DNA of 6,031 bases. Origin: Pseudomonadota bacterium. GTDB taxonomy: Bacteria; Pseudomonadota; Alphaproteobacteria; Reyranellales; Reyranellaceae. Below are positions 1 to 5,959 of this stretch, piece by piece (position 1 is the first letter of the stretch; each line of letters opens with the position of its first letter). The stretch covers positions 1 to 6,031 of the forward strand of contig JAEZHS010000420.1 of NCBI GenBank assembly GCA_023436825.1. The letters are read 5' to 3'. The notes below the pieces were generated by a model, which did no database searches, was not told the origin of the DNA, and saw only the letters and a list, made by a program, of their open reading frames with translations. Position numbers and translations under genes: made by a program.

Positions 1-7
1 TCATGAT

Positions 8-40
8 CATGAGCGCGCGAGACGCGCGCGGTCCGGAAGA
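8..40 (-). repeat. REP-like palindromic repeat unit (copy A)
   Basis: Read on the minus strand, the 33 bases immediately after the stop codon of the flavin oxidoreductase have this order: TCTTCC, GGACC, a 7-base arm GCGCGCG, a 3-base loop TCT, the perfectly complementary arm CGCGCGC, then TCATG. The same architecture (TCTTCC-GGACC-arm-3-nt loop-arm-TCATG) recurs in tandem at 5971-6031 on the plus strand, with TCTTCCGGACCGCG shared exactly at 27-40 and 6010-6023. Intergenic position, a conserved flank and a stem that can vary while staying paired are typical of REP/BIME-type extragenic palindromes. It may also act as a transcript-end hairpin for the flavin oxidoreductase mRNA, but no T-tract follows, so it is not a classical intrinsic terminator. 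Confidence 0.55.
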
Positions 41-1045
41 TCAGAGCGCCGGCATCACTTCTTTCGCTAAAAGCTCGATCGAGCGCGACGATTCCTCGAA
101 CGACAGGTCGCCGAAGGCCAGCCGGCACAGGCAGTAGTTGATGCCCGCGATCTCGTTGTCCTTCTTCAACCGGTCGCGCACCGTCGAGGGCGATCCGGCG
201 ATGATGTAGCCGCCTTCCAGGGCCGGCTCGAACTCGGCCGGGATCATTTGGCGCGGCAGGCCCACACCGTGGGCTCGCCAGAGATGGATCAACGCATCGT
301 ACCACAGCGCGAAGGCGCGCTTGGCGGCGCTCTGCGCCTCGCGGTCGGTATCGCCGACCACGACGTGTCGGCTGAGCCCGATCAGCGGCAGGTCCTCGTC
401 GGCGCGGCCCAGCGCCTTCCATGCTGCGCGATAGCGCGCCGAGAACTGGCCGACGCCGTCGGCGCGCATGCCGACCACGCTGTTGCAGGCCTGCTTGGCC
501 AGCCGATCGGCGCTCTCCAGCGAGTTGGCGCCGTACCACAATGGCGGATGCGGCTGCTGCACGGGCTGCATCTCCATCGGCACGTCCTTGAAGGTGAAGT
601 ACTTGCCCTCGTGGTTCAGCCGCTTCCCGGTCAGGCCCTTCATGATGACCTGCATGGCCTCGGCGAAGCGCTCCGGCCCTGTGGCGGGATCGACGCCGTA
701 ATAGCCCACCTCGTAGGGCGAGATGCCACGGCCGATGCCGAGCTCCAGCCGGCCGCCGCTCATCTGGTCGAGCATGCAGATCTCGTCGATCAGCCTGAGT
801 GGATGGTAGAGGTTGACGGTGTAGACCAGCGGTCCGAAGCGCAGCCGCCTGGTGCGCTGGGCCACGGCGGCCAGGAACACGCTGGGCGAGGGCGCCATGC
901 CGAGCGGCGTGGCGTGATGCTCGGCCAGATGATAGCCGTGGAAGCCCGCGCTCTCGTAGAGCTCGATCAGTCGCAGCCGCTCATCGAATTGCCGGCCGAG
1001 ATCGGGACCAGCCCGGTCCATGTGGTCGAAGACGCCGAATTTCAT
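41..1045 (-). CDS. LLM-class flavin-dependent oxidoreductase (luciferase-like monooxygenase)
   Basis: This 334-aa protein belongs to the bacterial luciferase-like superfamily, cytoplasmic TIM-barrel enzymes that use reduced FMN (or F420) to oxidise small organic substrates. Family marks are the N-terminal strand MKFGVFDHMD, AEHH (41-44), the RT.R.RFG segment (64-71), the block YHPLRLIDEICMLDQMSGGR (80-99) followed by LELGIGRG (100-107), PPLWYGANS (167-175), and the C-terminal GSPSTVRDRL (284-293) seen in family members with a phosphate-binding loop. Length is normal. I chose the ATG at 1045 because GAAGG lies 10 bases upstream and MKFGVFDH is the family's usual N-terminus; an in-frame ATG 20 codons earlier adds unrelated sequence. 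A weak promoter-like CATTAT lies at 1083-1078 on the same strand. The substrate cannot be told from sequence. The neighbour upstream diverges, and a palindromic repeat follows the stop directly. Confidence 0.93.
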   Translation of the reverse strand: MKFGVFDHMDRAGPDLGRQFDERLRLIELYESAGFHGYHLAEHHATPLGMAPSPSVFLAAVAQRTRRLRFGPLVYTVNLYHPLRLIDEICMLDQMSGGRLELGIGRGISPYEVGYYGVDPATGPERFAEAMQVIMKGLTGKRLNHEGKYFTFKDVPMEMQPVQQPHPPLWYGANSLESADRLAKQACNSVVGMRADGVGQFSARYRAAWKALGRADEDLPLIGLSRHVVVGDTDREAQSAAKRAFALWYDALIHLWRAHGVGLPRQMIPAEFEPALEGGYIIAGSPSTVRDRLKKDNEIAGINYCLCRLAFGDLSFEESSRSIELLAKEVMPAL

Positions 1046-1080
1046 GACATGATCGCCTTCGGGAGTGACGGTCGCTGATA

Positions 1081-1584
1081 ATGCCGAGAAAGAGCATTCC
1101 AACAACGAACCTTAGATCGCAGGCGGCGATGGCCAAAGACATAAATGCAATCGTGGGTGCACTTGATGCCTTCGTCGCCCAGGATGACGGAAATGACGAT
1201 CGCAGACTCCACGTGCTCCTCGATGGGTTGGACGGTCTGCCAGAATGCAGGTTGGCGATGGACTCGATATTTGCGGTGATGGAACGCTTTCCGGAGGCCG
1301 ACCTCGGTTCGCCTGGTCCGCTGGTCCATGAACTTGAGGCGATGGGCGGGTACGAGCCGCGGTTACGAGCGTCGCTGAGGCGCGCTCCTACCAGCCTCAC
1401 CGTCTGGATGGTCAATCGTATCCTGAATGTGCTCGATGGTGGGTCTGCACGACAGGGGTGGCTTTCCGACTTGCGTGACGTGGCGTACAGACGCTCCTCT
1501 GTCTGCCCGCGAAGAAGCGTTTCGATTCCTGCGTCATCAAAAGGAGCGCGATTCGGCTTAACGGCCGACGATGTGGAAGCCTAA
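1081..1584 (+). CDS. Hypothetical immunity-like protein, probably frameshifted near its C-terminus
   Basis: The 167-aa frame has a helical core containing LAMDSIFAVMERFP (58-71), LGSPGPLVHELE (75-86), a Tyr-Glu-Pro turn (91-93) and TSLTVWMVNRILN (104-116). From memory this resembles small bacterial hypothetical proteins with a GSPGPLVH...TxxTxWMxNR pattern, some found near toxin systems as immunity-type proteins. I cannot name a family, and no toxin is visible here. After Ala135 the protein becomes a low-quality Arg/Ser-rich tail, whereas the +1 frame from 1487 reads a plausible ending with REEAFRFLRHQKERDSA and stops at 1561. One extra base near 1486 would explain this; the restored protein would have 159 aa. 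Start is uncertain: ATG 1081 has only a distant GGAG, while ATG 1129 has a weak AGG and a more natural N-terminus (MAKDINAIV). In the first 30 codons, 14 end in A/T, against 5 of 30 in the gene at 2085, suggesting recent acquisition. Confidence 0.6.
   Translation: MPRKSIPTTNLRSQAAMAKDINAIVGALDAFVAQDDGNDDRRLHVLLDGLDGLPECRLAMDSIFAVMERFPEADLGSPGPLVHELEAMGGYEPRLRASLRRAPTSLTVWMVNRILNVLDGGSARQGWLSDLRDVAYRRSSVCPRRSVSIPASSKGARFGLTADDVEA
1487..1561 (+). other. Out-of-frame C-terminal coding remnant of the preceding gene
   Basis: In the frame shifted by one base relative to the gene at 1081, this stretch encodes 24 residues beginning TDAPLSA and ending REEAFRFLRHQKERDSA, then TAA. The sequence is helical and charged, like a normal protein end, whereas the annotated frame over the same bases is rich in Arg and Ser and runs on to overlap the stop of the convergent CoA-binding gene by four bases. 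Removing T1486 joins DLRDVA to TDAPLSA smoothly. I infer an assembly or sequencing indel, or a real pseudogenising mutation. No obvious slippery heptamer is present to suggest programmed frameshifting. Confidence 0.5.
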
Positions 1585-2069
1585 AGCGCCCGCTTCCTGC
1601 TCGAGATCACGCCGCTGGCGATGCCATGCCATTCGATGGTGCCGGAAAGCCGCGAGTGCTCGATCTTGGGACAACGGTTCATGACGACTTTCAGTCCGGC
1701 CTTTTCCGCGCGCTCGGCGGCGGCGTCATTGCGCACGCCGAGCTGCATCCACACCACCTTGGCGCCATGCTCGATCGCGGCGTCGGTGATCGGGCCGGCG
1801 GCCTCGGAGTTGCGGAAGATATCGACCATGTCGACCTTCTGCGGCAGCTCCTCGAGCGAGCCGTAGACCTTCTGGCCCATGATCTCCTGACCGGCGGCGG
1901 CGGGATTGACCGGCAGGATCCGGTAGCCGCGGTCCAGCAAGTATTTCATTGCAAAATAGCTCGGACGATTCCAGTTGGCCGAGGCGCCGACCATTGCGAT
2001 GGTCTTGGTCTCGCGCAGGATCCGGCGCAAGTAGGCGTCGTCATAGCGGTCGTGATTCACGGCGGACAT
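1581..2069 (-). CDS. CoA-binding domain protein (CoA_binding_2, YccU-like)
   Basis: This 162-aa protein is a single Rossmann-fold CoA-binding domain of the YccU/CoA_binding_2 type, related to the nucleotide-binding half of succinyl-CoA synthetase alpha subunits; its cellular role is not established. The glycine-containing nucleotide loop is at TIAMVGAS (23-30), followed by NRPSYFAMKYLLDRGYRILP (34-53) and VNP (54-56), the typical strand-helix-strand. The conserved VWMQLGVRN (106-114) and the C-terminal VVMNRCPKIEH (128-138) are both present, and length matches the family. The only ATG in range is at 2069. It has no Shine-Dalgarno sequence (CTCCCCCAC precedes it), but TATACT lies at 2083-2078 on this strand, so translation from a leaderless or nearly leaderless transcript is possible. 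It diverges from the Old Yellow Enzyme gene across 15 bp and converges with the immunity-like gene, overlapping its annotated end by four bases. Confidence 0.93.
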   Translation of the reverse strand: MSAVNHDRYDDAYLRRILRETKTIAMVGASANWNRPSYFAMKYLLDRGYRILPVNPAAAGQEIMGQKVYGSLEELPQKVDMVDIFRNSEAAGPITDAAIEHGAKVVWMQLGVRNDAAAERAEKAGLKVVMNRCPKIEHSRLSGTIEWHGIASGVISSRKRAL

Positions 2070-2084
2070 GGTGGGGGAGTATAC

Positions 2085-3242
2085 ATGGCGCAGCCGATGC
2101 TGTTCGAACCGATTTCAATTCGCGACGTGACGCTGAAGAACCGCGTCGTCGTGGCGCCGATGCACCAGTATTCGGCCGACAAGGGCTTTGCCACCGACTG
2201 GCATCTGATGAATGCCGGCCGCTATGCCGCGGGCGGGGCAGGGCTGGTGATCATGGAATCGACCAAGGTCGAGCGGCGCGGCTGCGGCACGGTGGGCGAC
2301 CTCGGCATCTGGGACGACAAGTTCGTCCCGGGCCTGAAACGCTGCGTCGAGTTCATCCGGCAACACAATTCGGTGCCCGGCATCCAGCTCGGCCATTCCG
2401 GACGCAAGGCGCGGCGCTTTCGGCCGTGGGAGGGCGGGGCGCCACTCAAGCCGGACGGCATCGACGACTGGGACCAGTGGGAGCTGGTGTCGTCGAGCGC
2501 CAGGAACGCGCCGGAGACCGATCCGATGCCGCGCGCGCTGACGCGAGAGGAGATCCCGCAGGTCATCGAGCGCTGGGGCCAGGCGGCGCGGCGCGCGCAC
2601 GAGGCCGGATTCGACGTGCTCGATATCCATGCCGCGCACGGCTACCTGATCCATCAGTTCCTCTCGCCGTTCTCCAACGTACGCAACGACGAGTACGGCG
2701 GCAGCGAGCTCAACCGCATGCGCTTCTGCATAGAAGTCGTCGAGTGCGTGCGCACCTACTGGCCGGCCGGCAAGCCCCTGTTCGTGCGCTTCTCGGTCGA
2801 GGACGACGCCGGTTGGGGGCCCGACCAGAGCGTGGCCTTGGCGAAGATTCTCAAGCCCAAGGGCGTCGACGTGATCGACTGCAGCTCGGGCGGCATGCGC
2901 GGCTCGCCGGTGGTGAGCGCCGGGCCGGTGACCTACGGCTACCAGGTGCCCTATGCCGAGCGGCTGCGGCGCGATGCCGACATCATGAGCATGGCGGTCG
3001 GCCTGATCGTCCATGCCGACCAGGCCGAGCAGATCCTGCAAGAGGGCAGGGCCGACCTGATCGCGCTCGCCCGCGAGCTTTTGTACAATCCCAATTGGCC
3101 GATGGACGCGGCGCAGAAGCTCGGCGTCGACCGGCAGTTCGGATCGGTGCCGCCGCCGCAGGCCTACTGGCTCGCCAAGCGCGCGCAGTCGGTGAGGAGC
3201 GTCGTGCCATCGACCTTCATGAAGGGCATGAACGCCGAGTGA
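2085..3242 (+). CDS. Old Yellow Enzyme family NADH:flavin oxidoreductase (YqjM-like)
   Basis: This 385-aa FMN-dependent ene-reductase has a cytoplasmic TIM barrel of the YqjM/xenobiotic reductase branch; such enzymes reduce activated C=C bonds of enones or xenobiotics with NAD(P)H. In order: LKNRVVVAPMHQYSADKG (17-34) carrying the FMN-contacting region; DWHLMNAGRYAAGGAGLVIMES (38-59); IQLGHSGRKA (100-109); the substrate-anion-binding HAAHGY (182-187, His182 and His185); FLSPFSNVRNDEYGG (192-206), the family signature; and the phosphate-binding end IALARELLYNPNWP (326-339). Position 27, where YqjM and XenA have a redox-modulating Cys (PMC.Y), is His; the active-site Tyr (29) is kept. The ATG at 2085 has GGAG five bases upstream and starts with the usual MAQPMLFEPI; the open frame upstream is only shadow. 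The next gene on this strand begins 262 bp further on, so co-transcription is doubtful. The substrate is unknown. Confidence 0.95.
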   Translation: MAQPMLFEPISIRDVTLKNRVVVAPMHQYSADKGFATDWHLMNAGRYAAGGAGLVIMESTKVERRGCGTVGDLGIWDDKFVPGLKRCVEFIRQHNSVPGIQLGHSGRKARRFRPWEGGAPLKPDGIDDWDQWELVSSSARNAPETDPMPRALTREEIPQVIERWGQAARRAHEAGFDVLDIHAAHGYLIHQFLSPFSNVRNDEYGGSELNRMRFCIEVVECVRTYWPAGKPLFVRFSVEDDAGWGPDQSVALAKILKPKGVDVIDCSSGGMRGSPVVSAGPVTYGYQVPYAERLRRDADIMSMAVGLIVHADQAEQILQEGRADLIALARELLYNPNWPMDAAQKLGVDRQFGSVPPPQAYWLAKRAQSVRSVVPSTFMKGMNAE

Positions 3243-3436
3243 TGTTGGCCGCGGCAAGGCGGGCCGACGCGTACTGAGTACCGCAGGCCATGCCGACGCT
3301 CGCCAATTCGACATTCCTTGATCTGACGAGCAACGGCACGACCACGGCCACGACGGTCGAGGCCGCCTACGCGTCACCGGTGTTCCGGCCGTCGATCTAG
3401 ATCAGGAACGCAGTGCCGAGGATCGAAATTGGCGTT

Positions 3437-3460
3437 CAACTCGCGCTGGCGCGCGAGTTG
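3437..3460. promoter_or_regulatory. Perfect 10-bp inverted repeat upstream of the aldolase-like gene
   Basis: CAACTCGCGC (3437-3446) and GCGCGAGTTG (3451-3460) are exact complements around the loop TGGC, 44 bases before the start codon at 3505. No T-run follows, so an intrinsic terminator is not supported. Shortly downstream a smaller dyad, ATTGC-G-GCAAT (3468-3478), also sits in the presumed leader or promoter. Either could be a repressor site for the aldolase-like gene or a hairpin separating it from the Old Yellow Enzyme transcript. The rest of 3243-3504 contains no convincing gene; there is a short palindrome GATCTAGATC at 3394-3403 and a weak 36-codon frame that I do not call. Confidence 0.4.
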
Positions 3461-3504
3461 CATTAACATTGCGGCAATACACGAACCGCTCATGGAGCCT
3501 TGCG

Positions 3505-4266
3505 ATGAACGCGCCGCCGCATGTCGACCGTCCTAACATGACCGATGCCGAATGGCAGGCGCGCTGCGACCTCGCCGCGCTCTACCGCATCACCGACATG
3601 TACGGCTGGACCGACACGATCGACACCCACATGTCGGTGCGCATCCCGGGAGAGCCCAGCTGCTTCCTGATCAACAACTACGGCGACCTGTTCCACGAGA
3701 TCACCGCGTCGAGCCTGGTGAAGATGGATATCGACGGCAACGTCTACTCGAAGGACGGCAAGTTCAACGCCGCGGGCTTCACCATCCATAGCGGCGTCTA
3801 CAAGGCCAGGCCCGACGCCAACTGCGTCATGCACACCCACACCCGGGCCGGCACCGGCGTGTCGGTGCTGAAGAAGGGCCTGCGCCCGATCAGCCAGGAC
3901 GTGCTGTCGGTCTACGACGACCTCGTCTATCACGAGTACGGCATGCCGACGTCGCAGGAGGAATGCGATGCGCTGGGCGTGACCTGTCAGCACGGCAACT
4001 CGGTGGTGCTGCGCAACCACGGCCTGCTCACGGTCGGCGCCAGCATTCCGGGCGCGCTGCGCCGCATGTATATGCTCGAGCGCGCCTGCGAGGTCGAGGT
4101 GATTGCCCGCGGCCTCGACGAGGAGCCGGCGCCGATCGACCCCGAGGTCATCCGCCAGTATGGCGAGCGTGCCAGGCAGCAGCGCGCCAATCCGGGATAC
4201 GGCCTGACCTACTGGAACGCCGCGCTGCGCCAGATCGAGGGCAAGGGCACCGACTGGCGACAATAG
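3505..4266 (+). CDS. Class II aldolase/adducin family protein
   Basis: This 253-aa protein has the fold of zinc-dependent class II aldolases (fuculose-phosphate aldolase/adducin superfamily). The metal site is recognisable: His110 and His112 in CVMHTHT (107-113) and His172 in LRNHGLLTVG (169-178). ARPDANC (101-107) and the earlier DTHMSVRIPG (40-49) are also typical. In fuculose-phosphate aldolase the catalytic acid Glu73 lies 19 residues before the first metal His; here that position is Gly91 in FNAAGFTIHS, the pattern of the adducin-like branch. A retro-aldol reaction is therefore doubtful, and lyase, decarboxylase, epimerase or non-enzymatic roles remain open. I chose the ATG at 3505 because GGAG lies seven bases upstream; a TTG-initiated extension (3469) lacks such a site. 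It ends 9 bp before the stop of the convergent exporter gene, with no terminator visible between. Substrate unknown. Confidence 0.92.
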   Translation: MNAPPHVDRPNMTDAEWQARCDLAALYRITDMYGWTDTIDTHMSVRIPGEPSCFLINNYGDLFHEITASSLVKMDIDGNVYSKDGKFNAAGFTIHSGVYKARPDANCVMHTHTRAGTGVSVLKKGLRPISQDVLSVYDDLVYHEYGMPTSQEECDALGVTCQHGNSVVLRNHGLLTVGASIPGALRRMYMLERACEVEVIARGLDEEPAPIDPEVIRQYGERARQQRANPGYGLTYWNAALRQIEGKGTDWRQ

Positions 4267-4275
4267 CCGCTGGTC

Positions 4276-5457
4276 TCAGCGCGTCGGAGTTGTCTGTGCG
4301 CGATAGCGCAAGGCCAGCCAGAAGGCCGCCTGGCCGATCACGCCGGCGGTCACCAGGATGATGGCGGCGGTCAGCGCGGGGTTGCTGCCCATGCCCACGA
4401 GCGCGGTGCAGATCGCGCCCACGCCCATCTGCGCAAAGCCGTAGAGGCCGGACGCCGAGCCGATCACCTGCGGATTGACGCTGATCGCCTGGGTCATGGC
4501 CGCGGGCGAGGCGACGCCGGCGCCCATGCCGAAGACAAACATCGGCACGATAATGGACAGCACGCTGAGATGGCCGGCGAGCAGGCTGCCCAGCAGGACG
4601 AACGAGGCGGTTACGCTCAGCAGATTGGCCCACACCGCCAGCCGGTCGATCGGTGAGATCAGGATGAGGCGGGTGGCCGCGACGCTGCCGATCCAGACCC
4701 CTGCCAGGACGATCGCGGGATAGATGCCGACCTCGTAGTCCGGTCGATGGAGCTGGTGGGCGAAGATGAAGGGCGAGGCGCCGATGAAGGCGTACATCGA
4801 GGTGGTGGCGCAGCCGCCGCCGACGGCGTAGCCGAGGAAGGACGGCGAGACGAGCAGCCGTCCGTAGTTGCGGGCGAGGCTCGATGGCTTGTTGCCTGCC
4901 GCCGGTGCCTTGCTTTCGGGCAGCAAACGCCAGCTGAAAAGCAGGTTCATGACGCCGAGCAGGGCGAGCGCGAAGAAGATCGAGCGCCAGCCTAGGCTCG
5001 AGGCCAGCGCCCCGCCGATCAGCGGCGCGGCGCCCGGACCTACGGCGACCATCAGGTTCATGACCGCCATCCGCCGTGCGGCTTCCTGGGGCAGGGCGGT
5101 GTCGCGCACGATGGCGCGGCCGATCACCAGGCCGGCGCAGCCGCCCAGCGCCTGCAGCAGGCGGGCGACGATCAGGCTGTGAACGTCGGGCACCAGCGCC
5201 GCGGCAAGGCCGGCCGCGGCATAGAGGACGAGGCCGGCCATCAGCACGGGCCGGCGGCCGAAGCGGTCGGACAGCGGGCCATAGGCAAGCTGCCCGAAGG
5301 CGAGCCCGAGAATGTAGACGCTCATGGTGAGCTGCATGCTGCCCATGCTGGCGTTGAGCGCATGGGCCGCCTCGGGCAGCGCCGGCACGAAGATGTGCAT
5401 GGCCAGGGTCCCTGAGAAGGTGATCAGGGTGAGCAGCCAGAGAGGGGCGGCGGTCAT
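4276..5457 (-). CDS. MFS drug-resistance transporter, Bcr/CflA type
   Basis: This 393-aa inner-membrane protein has the length and about 12 hydrophobic segments of DHA1 major facilitator proton antiporters, which export drugs or toxic small molecules. The first helix is at 6-24 with the Bcr/CflA-like HIFVPALPE (21-29). Motif A, GPLSDRFGRRPVL (60-72), lies between helices 2 and 3. IGRAIVRDT (112-120) follows helix 4, and GPGAAPLIGGAL (140-151) corresponds to the antiporter motif C. A hydrophilic loop at about 180-200 separates the halves. The start ATG (5457-5455) overlaps the stop TGA of the MarR gene (5456-5454) as ATGA, and no strong ribosome binding site precedes it, so translation is probably coupled to the regulator. 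This arrangement implies induction of the pump by the ligand sensed by the MarR protein. The in-frame extension upstream through the regulator gene is not real coding. Substrate cannot be assigned. Confidence 0.95.
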   Translation of the reverse strand: MTAAPLWLLTLITFSGTLAMHIFVPALPEAAHALNASMGSMQLTMSVYILGLAFGQLAYGPLSDRFGRRPVLMAGLVLYAAAGLAAALVPDVHSLIVARLLQALGGCAGLVIGRAIVRDTALPQEAARRMAVMNLMVAVGPGAAPLIGGALASSLGWRSIFFALALLGVMNLLFSWRLLPESKAPAAGNKPSSLARNYGRLLVSPSFLGYAVGGGCATTSMYAFIGASPFIFAHQLHRPDYEVGIYPAIVLAGVWIGSVAATRLILISPIDRLAVWANLLSVTASFVLLGSLLAGHLSVLSIIVPMFVFGMGAGVASPAAMTQAISVNPQVIGSASGLYGFAQMGVGAICTALVGMGSNPALTAAIILVTAGVIGQAAFWLALRYRAQTTPTR

Positions 5458-5912
5458 TCCGGGGTGTTCTCGTCGAGCACGCCGATGACATGGTGCAAAA
5501 CCCGGACCGTCGTCTCGATGTCGCGGGCGGAAAGGCCGGCGAGGGCGTCGCTGCGGATGCGCCGCGCCACTGCCTCGACCTTGTCGGCGATCGCCCGGCC
5601 ACGTGGCGTCAGCGTGATGATCTTGGCGCGCCGGTCCTCGCCCTCCTGGCGCTGGATGAGGCCCGCCGCCTCGAGATTGTCCAGCAGCCGCACGACCGAC
5701 GAGCCGTCGAGCGACATCGAGGCGGCGAGATCCTTCTGCCGCGGCGGCGTCGACGCACGGGCGATGTGGACCAGGGGCAGCCAGGTAGCCTCGGTGAGGT
5801 CGAACGGCCTGAGGCCGAAATCGGCGGCGCGCCGCCAGTGGCGGGCGGCGCGGGAAAGGAGAGAGCCGAAGGAATCGCGGTTGGAGGGACGGCGGATCGG
5901 CACCGACTTCAA
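5454..5912 (-). CDS. MarR-family transcriptional regulator
   Basis: This 152-aa protein has MarR winged-helix organisation: an N-terminal dimerisation helix (about 12-32), the DNA-binding region PPRQKDLAASMSLDGSSVVR (56-75) with the recognition helix continuing through LLDNLEAAGLI (76-86), and the wing RQEGEDRRAKIITLTPRG (88-105) with the conserved DRR (93-95). C-terminal helices (about 108-148) complete the dimer interface. It probably represses its own operon with the downstream exporter, releasing DNA when a small ligand binds. No ATG start exists: the frame opens with TTG at 5912, which lies inside the operator-like repeat and lacks a Shine-Dalgarno; GTG at 5903 is a credible alternative, three codons shorter. 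Promoter-like TTGTCA (5938-5933) and TCTAAT (5917-5912) would put transcription start near 5905, favouring the GTG and a nearly leaderless mRNA. The stop overlaps the exporter start. Confidence 0.93.
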   Translation of the reverse strand: MKSVPIRRPSNRDSFGSLLSRAARHWRRAADFGLRPFDLTEATWLPLVHIARASTPPRQKDLAASMSLDGSSVVRLLDNLEAAGLIQRQEGEDRRAKIITLTPRGRAIADKVEAVARRIRSDALAGLSARDIETTVRVLHHVIGVLDENTPE

Positions 5913-5950
5913 TTAGATGGTCTACAAATAGATGACAAGTCATCTAATTG
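5910..5950. promoter_or_regulatory. Nested palindromic operator/divergent promoter, probable MarR site
   Basis: The region holds an 18-base dyad, TAGATGAC-AA-GTCATCTA (5929-5946), and a wider inverted repeat of CAATTAGATG (5910-5919) with CATCTAATTG (5941-5950). TAGATG thus occurs three times: 5914-5919, 5929-5934 and inverted at 5946-5941; the direct copies are 15 bp apart. The stretch is markedly AT-richer than its surroundings. The central dyad has the length and GACAAGTC-like core common in MarR operators. Minus-strand promoter elements TTGTCA (5938-5933) and TCTAAT (5917-5912), 15 bp apart, and a plus-strand pair TCTACA (5921-5926) and TCTAAT (5943-5948), 16 bp apart, overlap it. A bound dimer would block both directions. 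Binding by this particular MarR protein is inferred. Confidence 0.7.
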
Positions 5951-5959
5951 GAGCCAGCC

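Noticed and set aside
1..10. Possible start of a downstream minus-strand gene at the ATG at 10-8
   Set aside because: The ATG belongs to the TCATG end of the palindromic repeat, has no ribosome binding site, and only three codons are visible.
248..1078. Long plus-strand open frame opposite the flavin oxidoreductase
   Set aside because: It is the antisense shadow of a clearly recognised gene in GC-rich DNA, and its translation has no domain features.
1626..2084. In-frame N-terminal extension of the Old Yellow Enzyme
   Set aside because: It lies antisense to the CoA-binding gene; the start at 2085 has its own ribosome binding site and the normal family N-terminus.
1949..3277. Second long plus-strand frame over the Old Yellow Enzyme, Arg/Ala-rich
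   Set aside because: Its composition is typical of a shifted-frame shadow in high-GC DNA, and the overlapping frame has full family signatures.
3290..3400. Short 36-codon plus-strand frame (MPTLANSTFLDL...)
   Set aside because: There is only a weak AGG before the ATG, a Thr/Ala-rich translation without recognisable features, and a length that chance explains.
3394..3403. Palindrome GATCTAGATC
   Set aside because: It is a lone 10-base palindrome with no second copy or promoter context, so chance is sufficient.
4267..4275. Bidirectional terminator between the aldolase-like and exporter genes
   Set aside because: The gap is only 9 bp, with no inverted repeat and T-run; transcripts probably overlap convergently.
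4148..5602. Long minus-strand Arg/Pro-rich frame over the exporter gene
   Set aside because: It is a shifted-frame shadow; the overlapping frame has MFS motifs and regular hydrophobic segments.
5458..5943. In-frame extension of the exporter upstream through the regulator gene
   Set aside because: The extension is a shadow of the MarR coding frame, and the ATGA overlap marks the true exporter start.
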